From assembly GCF_000519185.1 (NCBI RefSeq), contig NZ_JAFA01000016.1, positions 112,350 to 176,349 of the forward strand: a DNA stretch of 64,000 bases, in the 5' to 3' direction. Positions 53,856-62,623 of the stretch are shown piece by piece (positions within the stretch are counted from its first letter, which is position 1; every line of letters begins with the position of its first letter). Origin of the DNA: Paraburkholderia nodosa DSM 21604. GTDB taxonomy: Bacteria > Pseudomonadota > Gammaproteobacteria > Burkholderiales > Burkholderiaceae. Below the pieces are notes generated by a model. It was not told the origin of the DNA, ran no database searches, and saw only the letters and a program-made list of their open reading frames with translations. A program made the translations under genes and the position numbers.

Positions 53856-55328
53856 CTACGCGCGCGCGGCACCCTGCGCCTGTTCGGGCGCGGGCGTCGG
53901 CATCGAAGCTTTCCCCGCCGGCGCGGCGTTGCGAGCCCTGGCCGTGACCGAAGCCGCCGTCGCGACGCTGCGCAGGTCGGCGAGGAACGTATCGCGCCAC
54001 ACCGAAAGATTGTTCTCGCGCAGCGACACCATCATGTCGTTGTAGCGCGAGACGCGCTCGGCGTGCGGCATGGAGAGCGCGCGCTCCAGGGCCTCGGCCG
54101 TCTGGTTCAGGTCGTAGGGATTCACGATCAGCGCACCGGGCATTTGCTCCGCCGCGCCCGCGAACTGCGAAAGCACCAGTACGCCGGGATCGTCGGGATT
54201 CTGCGAAGCCACGTATTCCTTCGCCACGAGGTTCATGCCGTCGCGCAGCGGCGCCACGTAACCCACCTGCGCCTCGCGGAATAGCGCCATCAGCAGGTTG
54301 CGCTCGTACTTGCGGTTCAGGTACTGGATCGGTGTCCAGTCGAGCTGCGCGAAACGGCCGTTGATGCGGCCCGCCTCGCCTTCGAGATTGCGGCGAATCG
54401 TCTGGTAGGTCTGCACGTCGGAGCGCGTCGGCGGCGCGATCTGCAGGAGCGAGACACGGCCATGCCAGCCCGGCCCGTTCTGCAGCAGGCGCTCGAACGC
54501 CTGGAAGCGCTCGGCGAGCCCCTTCGAATAATCGAGCCGGTCCACGCTCATGATCAGCTTGCGTCCGCGCATGGCGTCGCGCAGGCTGCGCACGGCCTTG
54601 CGGTCGGAGAACTGCGACGAGGCCTTGGCAATGGCCTCCGGATAGATGCCGATGGGGTACGCCCCGACCTTCAGGAAGCGGTCCCACGCGTGGACCATGC
54701 CGTCGTCGCTCGCCGTGCCATGGCCGCCGCGCTCGACGTAGTCGAGAAACGCCTGGCGATCAGCGCCGGTCTGGAAGCCGACCACGTCGTAGTGGCACAT
54801 GAACTTCATGAGTTCTTCGTGCGGCGGCACCGAGCGCATGACTTCGGGCACCGGCAGCGGAATGTGCAGGAAGAAGCCGATCGGGTTCTTCACCCCGAGA
54901 TCGCGCAGGCAGCGCGCGAACGGAATCAGGTGATAGTCGTGCACCCAGATGATGTCGTCGGGCTCGATGAGCGGCTGCAGCTGGCGCGCGAGCGACACGT
55001 TCACGCGCAGGTAGCCGCCGTACTCCTGGCGCTCGTAGCGCGCGAGGTCGTTGCGGTAGTGGAACGTCGGCCAGAGCGTCGTATTCGAGAAGCCCTTGTA
55101 GTACTGGTCATAGTCACGCCGGGTGAGACCCACTGTCGCGTAGGTGACGCTGCCCTGCTGCTCGATGACCGGTGCGCACGGCTCTGCGACGGTCTCGCCG
55201 CTCCACCCGAACCACACACCGCCGGTTTCCTTGAGCGCGTCCAATACGCCGACTGCGAGTCCGCCCGCTGCGGGACGGCCCTCCTGGGTCGGCGCAACGC
55301 GATTCGATACCACGATCAGTCTGCCCAT
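53856..55328 (-). CDS. otsA: Trehalose-6-phosphate synthase
   Basis: This 490-residue GT20 enzyme joins glucose from UDP-glucose to glucose-6-phosphate. Signatures include RLIVVSNRVAPTQEGRPAAG, GGLAVGVLDALKETGGVWFG, IWVHDYHLIPFARCLRDLGV, HIPLPVPEVM, DRLDYSKGLAERFQAFERLL and RDGMNLVAKEYVASQ. A 25-residue Ala-rich C-terminal tail is extra to the family. No otsB phosphatase is adjacent. A start at 55328 gives the family N-terminus. Trehalose made here may be a stress protectant; the neighbouring small genes fit a stress region. Confidence 0.95.
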   Translation of the reverse strand: MGRLIVVSNRVAPTQEGRPAAGGLAVGVLDALKETGGVWFGWSGETVAEPCAPVIEQQGSVTYATVGLTRRDYDQYYKGFSNTTLWPTFHYRNDLARYERQEYGGYLRVNVSLARQLQPLIEPDDIIWVHDYHLIPFARCLRDLGVKNPIGFFLHIPLPVPEVMRSVPPHEELMKFMCHYDVVGFQTGADRQAFLDYVERGGHGTASDDGMVHAWDRFLKVGAYPIGIYPEAIAKASSQFSDRKAVRSLRDAMRGRKLIMSVDRLDYSKGLAERFQAFERLLQNGPGWHGRVSLLQIAPPTRSDVQTYQTIRRNLEGEAGRINGRFAQLDWTPIQYLNRKYERNLLMALFREAQVGYVAPLRDGMNLVAKEYVASQNPDDPGVLVLSQFAGAAEQMPGALIVNPYDLNQTAEALERALSMPHAERVSRYNDMMVSLRENNLSVWRDTFLADLRSVATAASVTARARNAAPAGKASMPTPAPEQAQGAARA

Positions 55329-55551
55329 TGCGGCTCTACCTCCTGTTTCGTTGGGTCCGAAGACGATGCTTCAGGTACGTATGCAAGACGCGTGCCGGTT
55401 CGGCAGGGTCTGGAGCAAAAATCATTTCTCACAACCGACGGCGCGAGCAAATTCCGCGCGGCAAGCACGCAAGTGCGGAATACCCCGGTGATCTGTCAGG
55501 CCAGGAAACCGGCCTGCACACAGCGCGCGGCGAACTGCGGTTCGAAGCGGA

Positions 55552-55773
55552 TCAGGCGTCCTGTTCCGAGCCGAGATCGCGCTGGTACTCGATGCCCTCA
55601 GCCCGCGCCCCGCCTTGGTTGTGCTCGCCGTCGGGCGGCACGCCAGGCGCCGCGCGATTCTGGCCTGCGGGGTCCGGCGCGTCCGACTGTTGCGGACTGC
55701 TTTTCTCTTGCGAATCGCGCGGGCCACGCTTGCCCGTGTAACGTGCGGAGCGGCGCAAGGCAGGATGTCTCAT
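55552..55773 (-). CDS. Small charged hypothetical protein
   Basis: This 73-residue protein starts MRHPALRRSARYTGKRGPRD and is rich in Arg, Gln, Pro and Gly with acidic C-terminus (GIEYQRDLGSEQDA). It is predicted to be disordered, with no membrane segment or cysteine. TGGAGGCATCGAC gives an excellent ribosome site 8 bp before ATG 55773, the main reason to accept it. Family not recognised. It lies upstream of otsA on the same strand, 223 bp away. Confidence 0.6.
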   Translation of the reverse strand: MRHPALRRSARYTGKRGPRDSQEKSSPQQSDAPDPAGQNRAAPGVPPDGEHNQGGARAEGIEYQRDLGSEQDA

Positions 55774-55936
55774 GTCGATGCCTCCAGCGGCAAGGCGGCC
55801 ACGCGGCCGTGGCGCTTTTTTATAGTCTAGGGTTCGCCGCGTGAATTCGCCGGTAAAAATGGTGGAGCCTTTGTAACTAGTACATAAAAACCGTCAGCGT
55901 CAGCTGATGGCTTCGGCGGCCCGTGCGAGCAGAAGC

Positions 55937-56158
55937 TCACGTGGCGGGCAATGCGCCACGCGAACGATGAAATCGAGAGGAGACCGAAGGGTCGAATGGA
56001 TACGCCGTATGCGGCACTTCACCCGGTTGCGCCGGTGGATCGCCGATGGGCGGCACGTCGGGCTCGCCGGGCTGATCCGGCGGTGGTTCGTCGGGCTGCG
56101 GGGTATGCGCGAGCCAGGGCTTCACGCGGACGGCATCACTGGTTTTGCAGCTCGGCAT
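55937..56158 (-). CDS. Small Pro/Glu/Asp-rich hypothetical protein
   Basis: This 73-residue protein MPSCKTSDAVRVKPWLAHTP continues as a Pro-Asp-Glu-Gly-rich low-complexity stretch (PQPDEPPPDQPGEPDVPP). No membrane segment. GAGGAGCGAAAG places a strong ribosome site before ATG 56158; the longer frame (to 56197) has no such site. Proline-rich proteins of this composition occur widely in Burkholderia-type genomes; no function is known. Confidence 0.55.
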   Translation of the reverse strand: MPSCKTSDAVRVKPWLAHTPQPDEPPPDQPGEPDVPPIGDPPAQPGEVPHTAYPFDPSVSSRFHRSRGALPAT

Positions 56159-56249
56159 CTTTCGCTCCTCATCATGGACGCGAAACTCACACTGCAAGCG
56201 TCGTACCGCCCGCGCGAACGCGCCATGCAGACGCGCTCGCGGATGCTGC

Positions 56250-57635
56250 TCAGACGCCGGCTACGCGCGCGGGCGCGTCGCCCTTGCCGGCGCTTTCGTT
56301 GCCGTACTCCACAAGACGGTTATAGAGCGTCTTGAGGCTGATGCCGAGGATTTCCGCCGCCCGCGTCTTCACGCCGCCGCATTGCTCGAGCGTCGCGAGA
56401 ATGAGCTGGCGATCGGCGTCGGCGAGCGAGGTGCCGAACGGGATCGTCACCGCCGTGCCGGCAATCGGCTTCGAGAGCGAGATCTGCAGCGGCACCGTCG
56501 CCGTGAAATCGCCGTCATTGCCCGACATGATGTGCGCGCGCTGCACGTAGTTTTTCAGTTCGCGCACGTTGCCGGGCCACGGGTAGGCCGCCAGCATGTC
56601 GCGCACCGCCGCGGGAAACTGCTTTTTCGTGCCGTGACGCTCGTTCAGTTCGTCGAGGAACGCCTGGGCGAGCAGATCGACGTCCTTGCCGCGCTCGCGC
56701 AGCGGCGGCAGGCTGATCGGAAACACGTTCAGGCGGTGATAAAGGTCCAGACGCAGCTTGCCTTCGGCGACGGCCTGCTCCGGGTCGCGGTTGGTCGCCG
56801 CGATCAGGCGCACGTCGGTCTCGATTTCCTTGGTCGTGCCCACGCGCATGAACATGCCGGTCTCGAGCACGCGCAGCAGCTTCACCTGCAGCTCGATCGG
56901 CATTTCGGTGATTTCGTCGAGGAACAGCGTGCCGCCGTTGGCGCGCTCGAAATAGCCCTTGTGCTGCCGGTCGGCGCCCGTAAACGAGCCGCGCTCGTGA
57001 CCGAACATCTCGGATTCGATCAGATTCGGCGAGATCGCCCCGCAGTTCACCGCGAGGAATTCGTGCTTGCGGCGCAGGCTCAGCTGGTGGATGGTCTGCG
57101 CGGCCACTTCCTTGCCGGTGCCCGATTCGCCCACCAGCATCACCGAGGCGGGCGTAGGCGCGACCCGGCTGATCTGGTCGTAGACCTCCTGCATGGTCGG
57201 CGAATTGCCGAGCATCAGGCCGAAGCGCCCCATGCGGCGCAACTCGCCGCGCAGCGTGCCGATTTCGGCCTTGAGGTCGCCCGCGCGCGGCAGGCGGTTC
57301 AGGATCGCCTTCACGCGCTGGAGGTTGATCGGCTTGACCAGGTAATCGATCGCGCCGGACTTGAGCGCATCGACGGCCGTCTCGACCGTCGCGTGCCCGG
57401 TGATGACCACGAGTTCCACGCCCGAGCGCGGGTCGAGATCCTCGAAAAGGTCGGTGCCACTGCCGTCGGGCAGCTTCAGGTCGGTGAAGACCACGTCCGG
57501 CGTCTGCCGCACGAGCTGGATGCGCGCCTCGCGCAGGTCGCCTGCCTGCGCGGTGGTGAGCCCGTCTTCGCTCACCACGGCCGCCAGCGCCTCGCGGGTT
57601 TCCGCATCGTCATCGACAATCAATACATGTGGCAT
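56250..57635 (-). CDS. NtrC-type response regulator (REC, sigma-54 AAA+, Fis HTH)
   Basis: This 461-residue activator has a receiver domain with phosphoacceptor Asp52 in VVFTDLKLPDG and Lys101 in DYLVKPINL. The AAA+ domain carries Walker A GESGTGKE at 169-176 and GSFTGA at 216-221, replacing the canonical GAFTGA. EITEMPIELQVKLLR and WPGNVRELKNYVQRAH follow. The Fis-type HTH is RAAEILGISLKTLYNRLVEY. No histidine kinase gene is adjacent. A minus-strand TATAAT at 57889-57884 may be its -10 element. Target genes are unknown. Confidence 0.93.
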   Translation of the reverse strand: MPHVLIVDDDAETREALAAVVSEDGLTTAQAGDLREARIQLVRQTPDVVFTDLKLPDGSGTDLFEDLDPRSGVELVVITGHATVETAVDALKSGAIDYLVKPINLQRVKAILNRLPRAGDLKAEIGTLRGELRRMGRFGLMLGNSPTMQEVYDQISRVAPTPASVMLVGESGTGKEVAAQTIHQLSLRRKHEFLAVNCGAISPNLIESEMFGHERGSFTGADRQHKGYFERANGGTLFLDEITEMPIELQVKLLRVLETGMFMRVGTTKEIETDVRLIAATNRDPEQAVAEGKLRLDLYHRLNVFPISLPPLRERGKDVDLLAQAFLDELNERHGTKKQFPAAVRDMLAAYPWPGNVRELKNYVQRAHIMSGNDGDFTATVPLQISLSKPIAGTAVTIPFGTSLADADRQLILATLEQCGGVKTRAAEILGISLKTLYNRLVEYGNESAGKGDAPARVAGV

Positions 57636-57942
57636 CGCGTCTCGTCAGCCTTGATAGGTGAATGGCTCCAAAGCGCGAGCGCCGCGCCCTTCGCAAGCGC
57701 GCCGGACAACGTTGCCCGGCACCGCGGAAGTCGCGACGCACGTGATTGCGCTGCAGTGGAGTACGAAACGGTCGGACGCACGCCCAAGACGGCAAAACCC
57801 TCAATATGCGCGGTTTTGCTACATCCAAGCAACAATACCGTCAACCGCGGGCCGTCCGAACCTCGATTGTTGTTGATATCACTATTATAGACTTATTCGA
57901 GACTAGCGGGCACGGCTCTCGCGTGGCCCGCGCCCCGCCCGC
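57636..57942 (-). other. Gap upstream of the NtrC-type regulator
   Basis: No gene is supported in these 307 bp. The region near 57870-57900 is AT-rich and contains a perfect minus-strand TATAAT (57889-57884) without a recognisable -35. This gives the regulator an expected leader of about 240 nt. Confidence 0.35.
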
Positions 57943-58260
57943 CTAGCTATGCGGAAACGGCCACGGCATGCCAGCCGAACCATTCGCGCCGTTCACACCA
58001 TTCGTCATCCGGCCCTTCCTGCCATGTCCCGGTGAGTCCGAGGCGCCCCCGGCCATGGCCATTTCCGGGCCCAGTCCGTCGCTGCCCGTGGTATCGGCAA
58101 GCGAGCCACCTTCGCCTTCCCAGCGGCTCAGGTCGCGATAAAAAGTTTGCCGTTGCATGCGGTGACGCTGCGAGAAACGCCAGGCCAGCATGCCCGCCAT
58201 GGCGCCAAGCGCGCCGACGGTCACCAGGGTTCCTACCAAACCGCTGCGGTTCTTCGACAT
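57943..58260 (-). CDS. Small membrane protein of unknown function
   Basis: This 105-residue protein has one N-terminal membrane helix (GLVGTLVTVGALGAMAGMLA) followed by a basic patch and a Gly/Asp/Asn-rich tail (MTNGVNGANGSAGMPWPFPH). GGGAGAGAGCGAC gives a good ribosome site. It sits divergently to the second sigma-54 activator and on the same strand as the first; the two activators flank it. A regulatory link is possible but unproven. Family not recognised. Confidence 0.6.
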   Translation of the reverse strand: MSKNRSGLVGTLVTVGALGAMAGMLAWRFSQRHRMQRQTFYRDLSRWEGEGGSLADTTGSDGLGPEMAMAGGASDSPGHGRKGRMTNGVNGANGSAGMPWPFPHS

Positions 58261-58648
58261 GTCGCTCTCTCCCAGTTACGCCTCGTCAAAGACGGAAGAC
58301 GCGAGTTGACTCGAATGACATCGCCCGGGGCGTGGCCGATGCGCCGCCCCTGTCAATGCAGACGGCGCCGGGCGCTTCAAGTTCCGCAGCACGATGCGTG
58401 CCACACTCGCGCGAGGTGTGCCTGGACAGGTCCATTGCCCTGTCAGGCGCGGCAGTGGTTAAATGCTTACGCGAGAACGAGATGCCACCTCGAAGACGCA
58501 AACCTCGCGGCCGTCGGAGCGGCAAGTTCCGCACCTGTCCTGGACGGCCAGCCCCGGATCGCAGGGCCTGTTCGCCGATGCGCGCAGAAGCATGCCGATG
58601 CGTGCAGAAGTGAACGCCCCCCACTACCTTTGCAGGACGAACATCCCT
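58261..58648. other. Divergent gap before the second sigma-54 activator
   Basis: No gene is supported in these 388 bp although the activator frame is open through much of it (to 58463). TTAAAT near 58459 is the only promoter-like hexamer. GCAGGACG at 58632-58639 is a weak ribosome site before ATG 58649. No strong repeats were seen. Confidence 0.3.
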
Positions 58649-59731
58649 ATGGCGTCAATCGAGCCGGGCTCGCCCGCCGCCACCAAACGCAACAGCGAAA
58701 ACAACGGAAATACCGCAGCGGACGCGGATGCGCGCGTCGCGGGACTGCAGTCGTACGGTCTGCTGTACGGCTCGTCGGCCGTCATGCTGGATCTTTATGC
58801 GCAGATCGAGCGCGTGGCCGTGACCGAGGCTACGGCGCTCATCGTCGGCGAATCGGGCACGGGCAAGGAGCTGATCGCCCGCACGATCCACGCGCACAGC
58901 GAACGCCGCGACGGTCCGTTCATCGCGGTCAACTGCGGTGCGATTCCCGACGAGCTGATCGAGGCCGAGTTGTTCGGTCACGAAAAAGGCAGCTTCACGG
59001 GCGCCGTGCAGGCGCGCGACGGCCATTTCGAGCACGCGCGCGGCGGCACGCTGTTCCTCGACGAAATCACCGAGATGTCGCTGCTGCATCAGGTGAAGCT
59101 GCTACGCGCGCTCGAAACCGGCGAGTACTTTCCGGTAGGCGGCAACGAGGCGATTCGCGGCGACGTGCGCATCATCGCCGCCACCAACCGCGACCCCGTG
59201 ACGGCCGTGAAGGAAAACTGCCTGCGCGAGGACCTGATGTACCGGCTCGCGGTGTTTCCGCTGCGCGCACCGCCGCTGCGCGAACGTGAGCGCGACCGCG
59301 AACTGCTCGCGCAGCATTTCCTGACCGAACTGAACGATCAGGAAGGCTCGCAAAAGACGTTCAGCAAGCGCGCGCTCGAAACCGTGCGCAACTGGTCGTG
59401 GCCCGGCAACGTGCGCGAACTGAAAAACGCCGTGTACCGCGCGTTCATCCTCGCAGAAAAGGTCGTGGAGATCGCGCATCCGCAGCTGGTGCCGCGCGTG
59501 AAGAAGCCCGTGACCCAGGGCGACGCCATGAGCGTCTGGATCGGCACACCGCTCGCCGATGCGCAGAAGCAGATCATTCTCGGCACCCTCAAGTATTGCG
59601 GCGGCGACAAGCGTCTCGCGGCGCGCACGCTCGGCGTGAGCCTCAAGACGCTCTACAACCGGCTCGGGAGCTACGGCGCCGACGATGGCGAAAGCGAAGC
59701 GCCCACCGACCCGGACTCGAACGAAGCCTGA
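58649..59731 (+). CDS. Sigma-54-dependent Fis family activator without receiver domain
   Basis: This 360-residue activator lacks the receiver domain. The AAA+ domain has Walker A GESGTGKE at 67-74, GSFTGA at 114-119, FLDEITEMSLLHQVKLLRAL, AATNRDP and WPGNVRELKNAVYRAFILAE. The Fis HTH is RLAARTLGVSLKTLYNRLGS. It resembles the NtrC-type regulator 1 kb away (same GSFTGA, GVSLKTLYNRL) and may be a paralogue without the sensor input. ATG 58649 was chosen; an in-frame ATG at 58592 would add 19 residues. A terminator follows. Confidence 0.9.
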   Translation: MASIEPGSPAATKRNSENNGNTAADADARVAGLQSYGLLYGSSAVMLDLYAQIERVAVTEATALIVGESGTGKELIARTIHAHSERRDGPFIAVNCGAIPDELIEAELFGHEKGSFTGAVQARDGHFEHARGGTLFLDEITEMSLLHQVKLLRALETGEYFPVGGNEAIRGDVRIIAATNRDPVTAVKENCLREDLMYRLAVFPLRAPPLRERERDRELLAQHFLTELNDQEGSQKTFSKRALETVRNWSWPGNVRELKNAVYRAFILAEKVVEIAHPQLVPRVKKPVTQGDAMSVWIGTPLADAQKQIILGTLKYCGGDKRLAARTLGVSLKTLYNRLGSYGADDGESEAPTDPDSNEA

Positions 59732-59750
59732 TTCCCTTCCCCCGCCTGAT

Positions 59751-59768
59751 TGCGGCACGCTCGTTGCG
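59751..59768 (+). promoter_or_regulatory. Candidate sigma-54 promoter
   Basis: GCGGCACGCTCGTTGCG contains GG-N10-GC (GG 59754-59755, GC 59766-59767) and matches the consensus GGCACG-N4-TTGC core. It lies 20 bp after the sigma-54 activator gene. It may serve the lipoprotein pair downstream, but a terminator-like hairpin at 59785-59819 lies directly after it, which weakens the case. Confidence 0.4.
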
Positions 59769-59784
59769 CGGCGAGGCGGAAGCG

Positions 59785-59827
59785 GCACGGCAGGCCGATC
59801 AAAGATCGCCCTGCCGTGCACGCCCTT
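59785..59827 (+). terminator. Terminator after the sigma-54 activator
   Basis: GCACGGCAGG (59785-59794) pairs with CCTGCCGTGC (59810-59819), extended by an inner CGATC/GATCG stem with an AAA loop. ACGCCCTTTT follows. It lies 54 bp after the stop codon. Confidence 0.7.
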
Positions 59828-59867
59828 TTGCAATTTCTTGCACTTTACCTATCCCCGTAAGCAATTC

Positions 59868-59890
59868 CGTGCTGCACAATCCGCAGCACG
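59868..59890 (+). repeat. 8-bp perfect inverted repeat before the lipoprotein pair
   Basis: CGTGCTGC (59868-59875) and GCAGCACG (59883-59890) are perfect inverted repeats 7 bp apart, 69 bp upstream of the lipoprotein start codon at 59959. It may be an operator or leader hairpin. Confidence 0.45.
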
Positions 59891-59958
59891 TTAAGTAAGC
59901 AAAACATGCTGGATAGCCGCGCAATGCGGCGCCATCCGGCTAGCGGCAGGGAATCATC

Positions 59959-60585
59959 ATGCAAGAACGAAGTGCACGGGCGCGCGTTGCGCCATCGGTG
60001 TCAGCGGCGGTCATGGAAACGATTGCCGGCGGGCCCCCGCTCCCTTGCGCTCATCCTCGCTGGCGACGCGTCATGTCGCTCACGCTGCTCGCCACGGTGG
60101 CGAGCCTCGCGTGCTCGGCCTGCAGCTCGCTCTACTCCGAAGGCGCACAAACGGGCGCCGGTATCGCCGGCGCGGCGGTCGCCTCGAAAGTCACGAGCAA
60201 CGCCGCCGTGGCGACCGGCATTGGCCTCGGCGCCGTGGCCGCGGCGAAGGCCGGCGTGCAGTACTCCGAGCGCGTCGTTCACACCAACACCCAGAACAGC
60301 ATCGCCCGCGTGGCGGGCCCGCTCGAAGTCGGCGCGGTCGCGCCATGGTCGATCACGCACTCGCTCCCGATCGAGGACGACGAGCACGGCCGCGTCACGG
60401 TGAGCCGCACGATCAGCAGCGGTGCGCTCGACTGCAAGGAGATCGTGTTCTCCGTCGATCACGAGGCCACGAAGGACAAGGCCGCCTCGAGCGCCTTCTT
60501 CGTCGCTTCGGTGTGCCGCGACGGCGACAACTGGAAGTGGGCCTCGGCCGAACCTGCCACCGCGCGTTGGGGTGCGCTGCAATGA
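59959..60585 (+). CDS. Putative glycine-zipper lipoprotein (first of a tandem paralogous pair)
   Basis: This 208-residue protein has a signal/lipobox at about residues 39-55 (MSLTLLATVASLACSACSSL) after an unusual 38-residue extension; ATG 60073 is an alternative start giving a normal lipoprotein. It is followed by a glycine-zipper segment (AGIAGAAVASKVTSNAAVAT, GIGLGAVAAAKAG). The C-terminal domain NSIARVAGPLEVGAVAPWSI continues to WKWASAEPATARWGALQ. It contains two cysteines that the paralogue also has (LDCKE and SVCRD). The stop overlaps the next start (ATGA), so they are co-translated. Function unknown; envelope location inferred. Confidence 0.75.
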   Translation: MQERSARARVAPSVSAAVMETIAGGPPLPCAHPRWRRVMSLTLLATVASLACSACSSLYSEGAQTGAGIAGAAVASKVTSNAAVATGIGLGAVAAAKAGVQYSERVVHTNTQNSIARVAGPLEVGAVAPWSITHSLPIEDDEHGRVTVSRTISSGALDCKEIVFSVDHEATKDKAASSAFFVASVCRDGDNWKWASAEPATARWGALQ

Positions 60586-61148
60586 ACGGCATGAACGCGC
60601 GCGCGAAGCGCGTACGGCACGTTGCAACGGATGCGTCGACGGCTCGCCCCGTGAAGCTCATCGCGCTGGCCGCGCTCTGCGCGGGCATCGCGCTCGCGGC
60701 GAGCGGCTGCTCGTCGATCGGCGCGGCGAGCGGCGCCGCTGCGGCGGCGGCCACCGGCATCGTCACGGCGAATCCTGCCGTGGGCATCGGCGTGGGCATT
60801 GCCGTGCAGGCGGCCACCGACGAAGCCGTCGGCCGCTTCATGAAGAGCATGCACGCGGACCAGCAGGCGCTGATCGCCAGGACGGCCGGGCGCCTGCCCG
60901 TGGGCGGCATGGACATCTGGCGCATCAAGCACGAGTTGCCCGTTGAGAACGGCCACGGCCAGGTGCGCGTGACGCGCGCGTTCGCCAACGCCCTCACGCT
61001 CTGCAAGGACTTCGTGTTCTCGGTGCAGGACGGCGAGAAAGCCGACGCGCCCGAGCAGTGGTTCACCGCGAGCGCCTGTCAGGACCAGTCGGGCTGGAAG
61101 TGGGCCACGGCCGAGCCTGCGGTGGAGCGCTGGGGCACGCTGCAATAG
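60582..61148 (+). CDS. Putative glycine-zipper lipoprotein (second of a tandem paralogous pair)
   Basis: This 188-residue protein has a signal with lipobox ASGCSS (ALCAGIALAASGCSSIGAAS). A glycine-zipper segment GIVTANPAVGIGVGIAVQAA follows. The C-terminal domain (ALIARTAGRLPVGGMDIWRI to WKWATAEPAVERWGTLQ) aligns with that of the upstream gene over about 95 residues, including both cysteines (LTLCKD, SACQD). ATG 60582 overlaps the upstream stop by 4 bp. A strong terminator follows. Family not recognised; the duplicated pair is probably an envelope complex. Confidence 0.75.
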   Translation: MNGMNARAKRVRHVATDASTARPVKLIALAALCAGIALAASGCSSIGAASGAAAAAATGIVTANPAVGIGVGIAVQAATDEAVGRFMKSMHADQQALIARTAGRLPVGGMDIWRIKHELPVENGHGQVRVTRAFANALTLCKDFVFSVQDGEKADAPEQWFTASACQDQSGWKWATAEPAVERWGTLQ

Positions 61149-61167
61149 CGCGCCTTATCCGCAAACG

Positions 61168-61210
61168 AAAAACGGTCGCCGGGTGAACTCACCCCCGCGA
61201 CCGTTTTTTT
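61168..61210. terminator. Bidirectional terminator after the lipoprotein pair
   Basis: AAAAACGGTCGC pairs with GCGACCGTTTTT (61168-61179 with 61197-61208), with an inner GGGTG/CACCC stem and T7 on the plus strand. The opposite convergent ABC gene can use it too. Confidence 0.85.
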
Positions 61211-61233
61211 ATGCCTGGTGAACCGCGCGCCGC

Positions 61234-62583
61234 TCAGGACTCCACGTCTTCGAGACTGAAGATTTCCGACTGGTCGTTATACGAGAAGATCTCGCCATAA
61301 CGGCCCCAGTCGATCACGGTGTCGAGCGTTTCTTCCGCCGCGCCGTCGGAGAGAAAGTCCTCCAGTTCCTGCTCGAAACGCACGCGCGGCGCGCGATGGC
61401 CCGGGCGCTCGTTGAGCACCTTCTTGATCCGCGCCGCGAGCGGCACGTGGCGCAGCAGATGTTCGGCGAACATCATCTTGCGCTCCTGCGTGCCGAACTC
61501 CGCGAACACGCGCGCGGGCGGCGTGAGGAGCACATCGCCTTCGCGCACGTCGGCGAAACCGAGGTTCTGCAGCACTTCGGCGATCGGGAACAGGTCGTCC
61601 ACTTCCAGATGCAGCGAGCGCGCGATTTCCGGCATGTCGGCGCGGCCGTGATACGGCGCCATCGCGAGCGTTTCGATCAGACCGGCCATCAGGTTGGTCG
61701 ACACGCGCGGCAGCCAGCTGCCGAGTTCCAGCCCCTTCTTGGTGGTTTCGTCGGTCTGGCGCGCGGTCATCTTCGCGTAGATGTCGTCCACGAGCTTGCG
61801 GAACACCGGGTCGAGACGGTTGCGCGGATGCTTGAACGGCACCTTGATCTCGGCCACCACGCGGCCCGGATTCGACGAGAGCACGAGAATGCGGTCGCAC
61901 ATGAACACCGCTTCCTCGATGTTGTGCGTGACGATCAGAATCGACTTGATCGGCAAGCGGCCTTGCGTCCACAGGTCGAGCAGATCGGTACGCAGCGTTT
62001 CGGCGGTCAGCACGTCGAGCGCCGAGAACGGCTCGTCCATCAGCATGAGATTGGGATCGACCACGAGCGCACGCGCGAAACCGACGCGTTGGCGCATGCC
62101 GCCGGAAAGCTCACGCGGATACGCGTTTTCGAAGCCGTCCAGACCGATCAGGTCGATGGCCGCCAGCGCCCGTTCGCGCCGCTCGCGTGCGCCCACACCC
62201 TGGGCTTCAAGCCCAGCTTCCACGTTCTGCAGCACGGTGAGCCACGGGAACAGCGCGAAGGTCTGGAACACCATCGCCACACCTTCGGCCGGCCCTTCGA
62301 GCGGCTTGCCGCGCCAGGTGACGTCGCCCGACGTGGGCGAGATCAGGCCCGCGATGATGCGCAGCAGCGTGGACTTGCCCGAGCCCGAACGGCCCAGCAG
62401 CCCGACGATCTCGCCTTCTCGCAGCTGGAGGTTGGCGTCGTCGAGCACGAGCAGCTCGCCCTGGGACTTGTTGAAGCCCCGGCACACGTCCTTCACGTTC
62501 AGAATTTCTTCGCCGAGGCGCGGCGGGTTCGGGGCCGTCTGCACATCGCCGTGCGCGGCGCTCAGCGTCTTGGGATTTTGCAT
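61234..62583 (-). CDS. ABC transporter ATPase with C-terminal AAA-associated domain (nitrate/sulfonate type)
   Basis: This 449-residue ATPase has Walker A GRSGSGKST at 64-72, signature LSGGMRQRVGFARAL, and Walker B LMLMDEPFSALDVL. After about residue 300 a 140-residue domain (MAPYHGRADMPEIARSLHLE, VLQNLGFADVREGDVLLTPP) matches the AAA-associated C-terminal domain (PF09821) seen in some putative nitrate/sulfonate ATPases. GAAGG lies before ATG 62583; ATG 62601 is an in-frame alternative. The next gene is the membrane subunit, about 40 bp away. No substrate-binding protein is visible. Confidence 0.9.
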   Translation of the reverse strand: MQNPKTLSAAHGDVQTAPNPPRLGEEILNVKDVCRGFNKSQGELLVLDDANLQLREGEIVGLLGRSGSGKSTLLRIIAGLISPTSGDVTWRGKPLEGPAEGVAMVFQTFALFPWLTVLQNVEAGLEAQGVGARERRERALAAIDLIGLDGFENAYPRELSGGMRQRVGFARALVVDPNLMLMDEPFSALDVLTAETLRTDLLDLWTQGRLPIKSILIVTHNIEEAVFMCDRILVLSSNPGRVVAEIKVPFKHPRNRLDPVFRKLVDDIYAKMTARQTDETTKKGLELGSWLPRVSTNLMAGLIETLAMAPYHGRADMPEIARSLHLEVDDLFPIAEVLQNLGFADVREGDVLLTPPARVFAEFGTQERKMMFAEHLLRHVPLAARIKKVLNERPGHRAPRVRFEQELEDFLSDGAAEETLDTVIDWGRYGEIFSYNDQSEIFSLEDVES

Positions 62584-62623
62584 CGCGTTACCTTCGATCA
62601 TTCGTTGTTCGATCAGTCGTCGA

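Noticed and set aside
57610..57844. Two small overlapping minus-strand ORFs upstream of the NtrC-type regulator
   Set aside because: Neither has a good ribosome site or recognisable sequence, and both span the regulator's expected promoter and leader.
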